A DNA stretch of 64,000 nt, from assembly GCA_940671915.1 (NCBI GenBank), contig CALNVZ010003430.1:18955682-19019681 (forward strand), read 5' to 3'. Numbering within the stretch: position 1 is the first letter of the stretch; each line of letters opens with the position of its first letter. The notes below the pieces were generated by a model that was given only the letters and a program-made list of their open reading frames with translations, did no database searches and was not told where the DNA came from. This document shows, in pieces, positions 12,343-23,245 of this stretch. Source of the stretch: Paracentrotus lividus. Taxonomy: Eukaryota; Echinodermata; Echinoidea; Camarodonta; Echinidae. The translations under genes were made by a program, and so were the position numbers.

Positions 12343-12760
12343 ATACCAGCGAAAAGTTAGACCAATGGAAGCCCTGCTATCCCTCATGATCCTGGCCTTC
12401 CGACTATTCGGTCTGGGCCAGTCTCAGTCCGCCTCCATCGTCCAGGACCAGCAACAGAATGGTACCAAGACTATTACAATCGGATTCCTAGCCCCTGATA
12501 AAACTCCAGTCAAACGGCTGGTCCGGTTTAGCGGAGGCGCCATGAGCGTAGCGGTCCGTGATGTGAATAGGAACCCCGACCTCCTGGCGGGATATCGTCT
12601 AGCGTTCCGCTGGATGGATACGTACGGTAATGAAGAAGGTTCTATAAGAGCTCTTTCGGACCAATGGAGAGATGGAATTGTTGCTTTCATAGGACCTGGA
12701 CTAACCTGCACCACGGAGGCCAAAGTTGCCGCTGCTTGGAATCTACCAATGATATCCTAT
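12335..12760 (+). CDS. receptor guanylate cyclase, Gyc76C-like: exon 1 (signal peptide and start of ligand-binding domain)
   Basis: Encodes residues 1-142 of a probable cell-surface receptor that makes cGMP when a ligand binds outside. The upstream in-frame stop at 12281 places the start in this exon. The ATG at 12335 gives a basic n-region (RKVR) before the hydrophobic core LLSLMILAFRLFGLG. A second ATG at 12365 is also possible but lacks positive charge. The mature part starts near QSQSAS and has an NGT glycosylation site (residues 42-44). It then shows the ANF-receptor pattern: TITIGFLAP, FSGGAMSVAVRDVNRNP, LAFRWMDTYGNE, then GPGLTC and EAKVAAAWNLPMISY. Cys115 probably pairs with Cys144 in the next exon. 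The exon ends in phase 0 at a good donor, TAT|GTAAGT. The family assignment rests on motif memory; another receptor with the same fold is the main alternative. Confidence 0.87.
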
Positions 12761-12823
12761 GTAAGTCAATCATGTTTGTTTTAAATTTTACGTTCGTATA
12801 AAATTTATCATGTCCATCGTAAG

Positions 12824-12854
<31 letters not shown>

Positions 12855-15800
12855 AACACACACACGCACAAAAATCATAACTTAAAAAAAAGTAGGGGCG
12901 CTTAGTTAACCTTTTTGAATGGGTATGCATTTCGTGCATGAAGGTGGTTGTGGTTGTTTGCAATTGCTTTGTTTTTTGTTCCGTAAGGTAAAGTTAATTT
13001 GAAATTACATACAAAATAAAAGATACGGCGGGTAACCCATTTTTAGATGTGCAGCTTGGGCAATTATATTATAGCTTTTCCCGGTCAAGTTTAAGTCTTT
13101 GCAATCGAATTCGTTTATGTTCATTCAATTTAAACGATACCTCATGGGGCGGTCAATTGAATTAACGTTTAGATTTTTAATCGCGATCACATTTCGGACG
13201 AAAGTGCTTGTAAGAAATGTCAAATTTATCGGAGATAGTTTAAACTTGACAGGGAAAACCTATATTAGACCAAACCGTATAGGATCGTAGTTGGAAAGTA
13301 TAATTATTTCCAAAGCTGTATGTATAATTGACGCTGCTAGTCTTTCATGGAGCAAGTCAGTAATGTGCAAAATAACATATATATATATATTACAAACAAA
13401 AAAAAAACAACATTAATACAATGTAGCATAATAAAAAAAGCGCATATTTTATTAATCTATATTAATTTTGTATTGAAATATTTGTTTTGTTCCAATGACA
13501 AAAGTATCTTTTCTTGTATAAGTTGATGCGTCTTAATGAATTTATATGTTAATCAAGGAAGTCATGTTTGGCAATTCGGGAGTGCAATCCAGTAGTTCTG
13601 CTGCAAAAAAAAAATAAATAAAAAAAATGTAGCCGCAGTTCATACCCTGCTTATTATGACATATTATATTTCGAAAAACATGAAAATCATTTGGATGTTG
13701 AATATGTTTCATACAACATGTTGGCCTTGAGTTAGCTCTTATAAATAGATGAGACCCATATCTGGTAAAGTTTTTTTTTCACTAATAAGAATAAAGGAAG
13801 GAACACTTATTCAAATTATATCACTTCAATCAAGGCCTGTAATCATGCATTAAAACGATAAGGAGACCTACTTCTTTCTTGCTCCTTGGGACAATAAAGA
13901 AAATTTTACATCATTTTATTTTAATCATATTTGTGTATTATGAATTTTAACAGTTGTCATGACGTACCATGATTATGTTTCTCTAAACCTAAGATTATAT
14001 AAGAATTAAAACATTGTATTTTTTGCAGTATTTTTATAGAGTTTTTGTTTTTGTTTTAGAGTGTTTTTATAGTTGTTTTAAATAAAACTTATAACGAATG
14101 CTAAGCTCCTTCAGAGTACACATTTATAATTGTAATTAAATTGTCCTAAATAGCAACTTAACAAAGACAAATTATTAACATTGAATCTTTTATATTTCAT
14201 AATATTTCGATTTCATAATAGGTCGTTGAAATGATTGATAGCAAAATATTATCATATTCAAAACTCTCTCGGGTGAAGGCTCCCTCGTTTAAAAGTGGTG
14301 TTAGCACTTACAAATCGAAGTGAATGAATTTCAATGTCATTGGATATATTCTGAAACGATAAGACACTATTTGTTGGAAGGCATGATCATTAACATAATA
14401 GATTAATGTTCTGAGTAGTTTTCGTGCATCTTATTACATGTATTAGAGCGTTTGCGAAGTGCCGAGTGCTCATTTCTCCTTATTTTCTATGTATTTCATT
14501 GTGTGTTTTTTTTTCCCTTACAGAGTTGTTAATGTGTTAATTATCCAGCGTATATTCATTTTCATCTACAAGGCAAATATCTTCAAAAACAGAAAAAAGT
14601 ACTCTGGTAACTAACAATTTAATTTGACTGATGCATATGAGCACCTGAACCTATATTCCGTTCAATTAGGAAAACTCTGAGCATCAATTAGGCAGAATAT
14701 TCCAGGCCATCTCAACTTATGCTTGCTTAACCAAAAAAAAATAAAATAAATAAAATACTGCGTATTCTTTGACCAAAGTAAAATGCGATTACACGGGAGT
14801 CCTTTAATGCCATCTTAAGATCTTTGTCCTTCAAATATGTTTCCGCAAAGTGTATAATATTGTTTCAGCTGCAAGGCGCAAATCAATGATGCTATCCGAT
14901 GTACTTACTATCTCATCCTAGTCAGAGTGCCGAAAGCTGATCTCGATGAATGGTTACAGGCAATCATTAAAGGTTGTAACAGTCTTACGTGACCTGAATG
15001 TAAAATAGACAGACATTTGTTTCATTGCATGATCGAGGCGGCCCACATCTGAATTGTTTCAGAGGACTATGATGGAGTAATTGTGTTTAGGTGTGTTTTT
15101 AAAGGTCTAAAATACAACATCTCTCTCTTTTACGAATTCAAAGTATAGCAAACATATCATGGTACCATGATGAACACATAAATCTTAATCTTAATATACT
15201 TCTTACGACTTTCTTGTGACGTGAGTACGACTATCTTACGGACGAGGGGTTTCATACACAGTTTAATACAATATTAGACATAACCATTGACCAATCTTCA
15301 AACTTACGAACTGTCTACGTTTTGTATGGCCTTCTTAGAAATGTCTTACGAAAATCTTCCGAAATGGCCTGAAAATCGTTCGCACGGCGTCCGTAACTGT
15401 TCGTAATGGCATTTGTGACCAAAACTCAACATGAAGTCTTCTGGTTTATATCTCATGCTCTTCAATGATAACATGCTACACTATGTGATCCAGAAAGAAT
15501 AAATGTACTCCAAAATTGTCTTTATGTGAGGTCGGGAGCTCAGTTGTCCCTTTGAACTCAAGAGGTGCAGATCCATTAGTATATATGATATTCCATACAA
15601 AATGAAACAAAAGTCACGTTTCATTACGTATAAAACCCTTCACAAACACCTATTTTCAGTATTCTTTATACATAATGTTGCCTTTTGCAAAGTGCTCCCT
15701 ATAATAATAACAAAGTAATAACAAAGCAGGGTATTGGTTAAGCAACTAATCTATAAAGACAGGTACGAAAGCAGTTAAGTGGTACAGCTTTCATACCTAT

Positions 15801-18615
15801 TATATTGCAAGTGAAATAAAAAAAAAAAGGACGTGACCTTCTCAACAACATGAAAGTGAAGTTGTCATTAATATTCAGTACAATTTTAAAGTATCCCAAG
15901 GAAAATTATTAGGTTTAGATAAACATGCATTGTATTTCGGCATACAATCACGTAAGGAAATTATTAAATAATAAGGCCTATTTTAATGAACAATTCAACG
16001 AAAATTATCGGGGGCAAAGCCATCACCTTTTAAATTTTAGAGAGGCTTCGCAGTCCCTTTTTTCCTTTGCTTATTATATTTCGCCTCATCCATAGTTTTG
16101 TGTTTTGGATGATGGTAACAATGTTCATTAATTTAGAAGTGTCTAATTGTGCGCTTGTATTTCTCGCGAGAAACGAACTGCCATAATACATTATAATTCT
16201 TAGATTTATTAATTTATGTTGACATATCGATTTTTGCTTTATTTTAGTATCCTCTTACCTTGCCCTTTCAGTCCCATGCCATTAGCCGAGTATGATGCGT
16301 TGATGTCTTACAAGATTGTCGGTAAATATTTTGTCTCTTGCTCCCGAGGTCATTTTTCAAACAAAGATAAGGTGTTATTCGACCTGTCAGCGCTTCGATG
16401 GCTTTTAGCCGTCTGAAATCCTCAACGAATATGAAGGAAACAAAAATGTGTCAACCCTTTAATCTTCTTAGCGAAAGGCGCAAACAATATACAATGGGAG
16501 GACTGAACAATCATAACACGCCCATGTTGTCGTCTATGGTTATGATTACGGTGTAAACAGATCTTTTACCTTTTACACTATTTTCTTTTACACTATTTTC
16601 TTTTATGAGAACGCCTCTTTTTCAATGTCATGTGTGCCATTTAAAGTATAAAAGATCGAATTGTGATTGCTTCACATAATGTAGTGTGACCTTTGATAAT
16701 CGGATTACACTTAACTTATATTTACATTTTATCATGCTATTTACTAGGTTGACGTTTTATGACACTGTTCTCCATTTTCTCATCAATTAATTTTGGTAAA
16801 AACCTTATCCAAATACATACATAAATTGTATACTTTAGATAATCTTTATGTTTCAAACTAGGTTTGCACGAATTGGTAATTCAGATAAAATATTTTACAT
16901 AAAATGTGGCAAAGCAAATAAAAAAATTCACTGAGGTACTTATATGCTGCCTTATTGTAGGCTACCCAGGAAGTTAATTTCTCTCGAAATAAATTTTTAA
17001 TTAACGATGATGAGAATATTGATATTCAGAGAAACGATGTTTGATATCTGTTTATCCTCAATTAAATTAAAAAGCACTCTATATATATCCAATTTATCTT
17101 AACGGGCCTAAAGTTAATCCCAAGATAAGTTGATATAAATTGCATATTTTGAAATTCTCAGAAACATCGGAAGATTGTATTCAAATTAGTTGGTGAAGTC
17201 TGACTTTTACAGAAGCCTCGTCGAAACACAGCAACACCTCTGCGTTTATGGAACACATTTGTAGTGTAAACGAAATCACCTTAACTCTATCATGGTTAAT
17301 CTTATTACGCGCCTACTCTTCAAATACAACTATTAATATAATTCATATATTCTATCTTGGTAGTTAATTCTTAAGCTGTCCCTGTATGAAATATCATGCC
17401 CATCAATGTCTTTCCTTAAACTCTATGTAAGCATACTCATGGCGCTTGGTCGTAAAAGAGCGAACCAAATAATCTTCATCAACGATAGCAATTCTCTTTC
17501 CTTCTCTCTTTAATACTCTAAAATTGAGTACATGGAGCCTAACATTTAATAATGATAATTGAACAGACATTCGGGCTAACTCAACTCTGCTCGATTGAAT
17601 TTCAAACAACCAATTTCGCGAGATGTAGCTACTTTCTCACGATAAACTCCCCGCTTCTCTCCTCTCTCTCGCGATCACCGTTATCATGGCAATTAATGGA
17701 ATTGTGGGTACAAAGCACAATTAGAAAAAAAATACAAAAAAGCAACAAACAACAGCAACATGCGCAGCCATCGTATGGAATGAAGGAACGTTCGGTAATG
17801 GGATCCAGTCAAGCATCACTCAACACACTGATTAAACGATAATTTGAATACAAATCTTCCATTACGAGAGGCAGTAGTGCACTCGCGACGCTCGCTAGCG
17901 TTGAACTCGGTACGCTATCGCTTTTACCAACACACTAATTCTTCTTGTTGTATTTGGGATTACTACATACCCCTCGAATACAGCAACCTGTTTATAGCTT
18001 TGAATATAAAACTACTTCTCTTTTTCAATCTCTCGAATTTCTCACAAAGCTTCTTGGTTTTGTAAAAAGGTAAAAAATTGATGACACGCTAAGAAAGTTG
18101 GAAATACAGATATAGATAAAGCATATTCTAGTGAGCACTTACCACAAAATTCTGGACAAAGCACATACTGAAAAGTCCAATGTGGAATATCTGGGAACTA
18201 CGCGACAAAAGAAAACATTATCAGGTCGTTCTGGCATTTTCTGCGGGACATCATCGGCCCGACGAGTAAATTGATCAATGTAAATTTAGAGAGCAAGGCG
18301 GACAATCCATATCGCCACTGTCAACTACGAAAATTGACGATACTTTTGGGGCAAGGCAAGAAGCTTGTGAGCAATATGTTATAACACATCTTCGAAAAGA
18401 AAAGAAGGTCATGGATCATGAATGTGCGGTTTGGATGGAGATTATGTCTTCTGAGCGATTGATCTCAACATCATCACTGATGTTGTAAATATCTACCATG
18501 GTCTGGCGAACATATAATCTGCACTCCATTTCCCACTAGGTAATACTAAAATAAATCAAATTCAATATAGGTATCTAATCCGGAGATGTGTTCATTAATA
18601 GGGCAAAGTGATATA
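12761..18615 (+). other. intron 1, first part, no gene recognised
   Basis: Begins with the donor GTAAGT. It holds a (CA)n microsatellite at about 12823-12864 and a (TA)n run near 13376-13390, and otherwise AT-rich sequence with no convincing exon, RNA gene or transposon end. The whole intron runs to 60205 (about 47,445 bases, including 854 Ns), very long for a gene of this type. Confidence 0.6.
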
Positions 18616-20340
18616 TTAAGAGCAACTTAAAAGGACAAATATATTAGAGATCGAGAGGAGTAGAAGGAAAGTGGGGGGGCGGGGTTTCGGGGGGATCTGC
18701 ACCGAACCCCCCCCCCCGCGCCAAGGCGAGCATGGTCGGACTTGACCCCCAAAAAAAAACAAAAAAATCAAACCCACTTCTATTTGGCAGAAATGACAGC
18801 AAAGATTTATGAAATAGAAAATACAAAAAAAAAAAAAAGAAGGAAGATTAAACACTTTGCTATCAGTCCCCCTACATGCAAAATCTTTCGCTCGCACTTC
18901 GAGCTCGCAACTTGTTATTCGGGGGATGATAATTTTGTTTTTCAGAACAAATTACGCAGAAATTACACTTAAACCATTTCGCAGGAATGTTTTGTTTTGC
19001 ATTTGTGTTCTATTTTCATATTTTTAAATGATTTTATCTTCAATTTTAGGAAATGATATAACAGAAATACGGCCTAGCGGCAGAGGCGGTGGAACCGGGG
19101 GGGGGGGGGGGGGGCAGGGGCAAAGTGACCCCCACTTTTCCATCCACCCTAAACGTGACCATGTCCTTTTTCTAAGCAAAAAAAAGTGTCATCTATATAC
19201 TAAAAAGAAGCCTTTCAGAGTTTAGAAAAGTCCCGTTGAAAATTTCTGTTAAAAAAGGGGGCACTTTTAATACTAAAAAGGGCCCCTTGTTACTCCATAT
19301 GTCTTTTAAAACCCAAAATTTTCGGCTCGCGCTTCGCGCTCGCGGATATTAAATAGGTTCCATAATGCATAATAAACTACAATTTTGAGCTCAAAGTTTT
19401 CTACTCCCGCTTCGCGTTTTAGGATATTGGGGTCTAACAGAGGCGTTGGAACCGGGGGCAGGGGGCACAGTAACCCCACTTTTTCATGCTCTCTAAAAGT
19501 GCCCCTTTTCTTAGCTTAAAAATGCCCTTCTTATACTAAAAAGAAGCCTTTCATACTCTTTAAAAGTCCTATTGACAATTTCTTAAAAAGTGTCACTTAC
19601 AGTACTAAAAAGTGCCCCTTTCTTTACTTCATATGTCTTTTAAAACGCAAAATTTTCCTGCTCGGTCGCTATGCGACCTCGCACTGTAAAATTAACAAAC
19701 AATGAGTATAAAAAAGGGTTGGACCCAGTGCCCTCTGCTGGAGACAAACCTTGACAAAAGAATCGGTGTAATTGTGTTAGGGCTAGATTGGGGGTGGGCT
19801 AGGGGCCTGCAGCACACAAAATATGCATAGCAAAGATTATTAATGAGCCACGATTATTATGTATCTTCAACATGGATCCTAAAAAGAGTCTATATGCCAC
19901 AATTTTCAGCTCAAAACTTTCAGCTCGCGGATACTATATAGGCTCTATATCTCGCAATTAACTCCAATTTTCATTTAAAAATTTTGGGCTCATGCTTCGC
20001 GCTCGCATTCCTTTATATTCACCACTAAATGAACAATAAAAAATAAAAGCTATTAAGATTCCTAAAATTTTCAGCTCGCGCTTCGTGCTCACGGATACTA
20101 TAAGTAGGGTCTATAATGCACAATTAACCCCAGTTTTCAGCTTCGTGATCACGGATTTTAAATAGAGTCTATAATCATGATAATGCATAGTTTACTCCAA
20201 GTTTAACTCGAAATTTTCGGCTGGCACTTTGCCCTCGTAAAAAAAAAAAATCATTGAAAAAGGTCCACTTTTTCAGATTTCGAACCCCCCTCCCCCCGTA
20301 AAAATCCTAGTCACGGGCCTGGGGGGGGGGGGGTTACGAC
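18616..20340. repeat. repeat block with CTCGCGCTTCGCGCTC motifs
   Basis: A diverged, partly tandem block. A module starting GCAGAGGCGGTGGAACCGGG near 19079 recurs near 19438 (spacing about 360). Each is followed by short AAAGTGCCCCTTTT-like lines and a GCTCGCGCTTCGCGCTCG motif. Further copies of that motif, intact or degenerate, lie near 18888, 19325, 19406, 19990 and 20071. G and C homopolymers flank the block (18673-18716, 19097-19116, 20286-20332). No protein-coding part is seen. It may be a degraded non-autonomous element, but no clean ends were found. Confidence 0.6.
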
Positions 20341-20404
20341 ATACCCAATTTCAGAAACAATATGGAAAAATTTACAATTATAAGTCCGCAATATCGACAT
20401 CTAA

Positions 20405-20718
20405 TTAGAAGTCATAGTGTTTATGATGTGTTCCTTTTGTGTTTGTATTAGGGTATGTGTGGGTGTGGGTGGTTGTGTGTTTGTGCGTGTTAGGCTGTAG
20501 GTGTATTTGGGCGAGAATTTGTGAGGGTATGAGGGTGTGTGTGTGCGCATTCTTTAGTGTGTGTGAGGGTGCAGGAATGTAAGTATATGTGAGGTTGTGC
20601 TGGAGTGTGTGTGTGTGTGTGTGTGCATGCGTTCGAGAAATAAAGAGATATAGAGTGAGAGTGTGAGTAAGGTGTGTGAGAGGATTTTGTTTGTTCATGG
20701 ATAAGTGGATGTATGTTC

Positions 20719-20758
<40 letters not shown>

Positions 20759-21030
20759 GGGGGGGCTGAAAGGTGAATGAGGGTATGAGAGAGGGTGATT
20801 AAGGGCGTGTGAGAAGGTGAGTGAGTGATTTTAAAATATAATCATGCGGTTATGTGTGTGTGTGTAAGTGCGTTTGTGTGAGTGATTTTGAGGGTGAGGG
20901 CTGTGGGGTTGTTTGTGTGCGTGTATGTTTGAGAGATAGAGTGGGTGCGTGCGAGGATGATGATGAGTTGTGTATTTTTATAGAGGGTGTGAGAGGGTGA
21001 GTGGGGATGTGTGAGAAGGTGTGTTTGAAA
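20405..21030. repeat. GT/GA-rich low-complexity tract
   Basis: About 600 bases dominated by GTGTGTGAG-type words, with a (GT)n and (GA)n core near 20720-20760. The minus-strand frame through it (20405-20698) is a His/Thr-rich translation of the simple repeat and not a gene. Confidence 0.85.
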
Positions 21031-21758
21031 TCTATATTCGTGCTTTCAAAAGAGATAAAAGAAACTAGCAGTACAATTACTTCACGTCCGCCAAAACTGT
21101 TTTTGACAATACTTATTAATTCATGGCTTGAAGAGTCTTTACAGGCTTAAAGATGCTGCATATTTTACATCGACCATGATAGTTGCCGTGTTACTCCACG
21201 TTTTAGCATGAAATGACTCACGAACTAGAATAATAAATTGAAAAATAATTACAATGAAAGCAACACAGAGTATCATACTGCGCGTGTACAACAATTTACC
21301 CATATGTAATACGTGCAACTATTCGTTGCTATTTGGAGGATACATGTAGGAATAGTGGAGAACAGTAGGGAAAAAATATCCATTTATTTTCAAATACACT
21401 ATGATCAACTAAATTAAATCTAGAATTAAATCTCGAGGTTAACAAGCTATGCAAGTGGCTATAATATGTTTAAGCATCGCCGGTGTTATCTCAGTTGGTC
21501 AAGGCGTAAATGATTATACTGATTCTACCGTATATGCTACGAAATAAAAAATATGCCAACCGCGCTTTATTGATTTGGCAAGCTTTAGTAACATAATCCA
21601 CATAATATACGTATGGAAAGGATTTACACATTTAAAAATTAATACATTTTAGAATTAGTATTCGTATCATTATGAAAAGTTTTAAATGGACAACAGACGT
21701 CAGGCCGACCATATGATTTTAGTACCGAGAATTTAGCACATTTGTAATCGATATGGAG

Positions 21759-22131
21759 CCGGTGTCGGAGGCGAAAACGTCCGGCCAGGCGAATCCGCCC
21801 GTCATGCGTACGTTACGTATATATATAAACGTAGCTAGCTCCATGTTCGGGATGGGATGGGCGGGATAGTTTAAGCTTTGAGAAAGAAGCCCAAGCATTC
21901 ATCGATGATCTATATGTTGCATACAGACTCAGGGATTATAATCAATACAAATCTGTCTCAACTAATCCCATAACGATCGGATAGGGAGCAGGAAAGGGGT
22001 GGTGTGGGAGGGTGCTAGGTTGGCATGTTGGTTTTGAACAGTGTACGCTTTCCAGCTTTCCACGTTTATATATGCACGTTACCTATGCATGGCGGATTCG
22101 CATGGCCGGACGTTTTCGCCTCCGACACCGG
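21759..22131. mobile_element. 373-bp inverted-repeat element (MITE-like)
   Basis: The terminal inverted repeats are long. CCGGTGTCGGAGGCGAAAAC at the left end is matched exactly by the complement at the right end. The match continues through CGTCCGGCC, GCGAATCCGCC and a TATATAAACG segment, for about 75 bases with few mismatches. The middle (about 21840-22060) is non-coding. No target duplication is obvious. A 24-base A-run at 22178-22201 lies just outside. The high similarity of the arms suggests a fairly young insertion. Confidence 0.8.
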
Positions 22132-22194
22132 TTTTATCAGGTTGATCCATGTTTTGACAAATTAAAGATTTGACTACAAAAAAAAAAAAAAAAA

Positions 22195-23245
22195 AAAAAA
22201 CTCTTTTATCGGTTATCCTTTATGTCCTTGATTTTATGTTGTCTGTTAAATCATTTAAGAGAATGAAGATTGTTTTCCTTTTTAAATGAGACCTGACATT
22301 ATTTGTTTTTCATACTCATACCGTCTAAACAAAAATCCTAAAAGTGGAATTAGTTGGACCATCCAGGTGTCATGAAAAAAAAACATTTTTTCTGTGGTTG
22401 TACTTCATGTCCCCGATTTAAGGTTGTCTTTTGAAAAGCACCCCAGATGTGACATAATTTGAAGATTTGTTTAAAGTGTCAACTTGAAAAACATGAATTT
22501 AATTGGACCACGCACATGATACAGGTGTCATCAGGGCAACAAAAAAAAGTACCTTATAAGCAATATATCATGTCCCTGATTTGAAGTTGTTTGTAAAAAA
22601 AAAAAAAAAAATCAAGAAGAGATAGTTAAAAGAAAGTTTTTTTCTTCCTTAATTGACGAATTATCATGAAGCGTGACATTATTTTTTTTCATATTCGTAT
22701 TTTCTGAACCAAAGTTCTTAAATTGTAGTTAATTGGACCATCCAGGTGTCACAAAGGAAAACCATGTATAATATATCACTTCCGTCGTGTCCTTCAGGTC
22801 CCTATTTTAGGTTGTCTATTGAACAAAACACCTCACATGTGATGAAATTTAACGAAAAATTAATGTTTGCTTATGAGTGACGACTTGAAAAAACATGAAA
22901 CGTGACATCATTTTTTTGTATACCCGTATTGCCTGAAAAGTCCTTAAAGTGTGTTTAATTGGACCACCCACGTGTAATGAGGGCAAACCATTCTCGATAT
23001 AAACAATTTATCACTTCCATCGTTGTCCTTCATTTTCCTGTTGTCTATTTAAAATATAAAAAAAATAATAATAAAAAAAACAAACAGGTGTGACATAATT
23101 TGTAGTGTTTTTTTTTTTAAGTGACGAATCAAATATCACGAGAAGCATTTTTTTTTCGTTAATACAATTCTTGTCTGAACATAAGCCCCAAGTGTATTTA
23201 ACTGGACTATCCAGGTGCTTTCAATTAGCCCCATTCTGATCATTA
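22195..23245. repeat. degenerate tandem repeat, period about 230 bp
   Basis: Recurring landmarks are AATTGGACCATCCAGGTGTC and variants (near 22351, 22501, 22731, 22957, 23199), each preceded by a GTGACATTATTTT-like line and followed by CATGTCCCTGATTTAAGGTT-like sequence. Spacings are about 150, 230, 226 and 244, so one unit is partial. Copies differ by many substitutions and A/T homopolymers, suggesting an old array. No coding sense is visible. Confidence 0.7.

Noticed and set aside
21483-21512. tRNA A-box-like TCAGTTGGTCAAGGCG
   Set aside because: No B box follows at a suitable distance, and no cloverleaf could be drawn.
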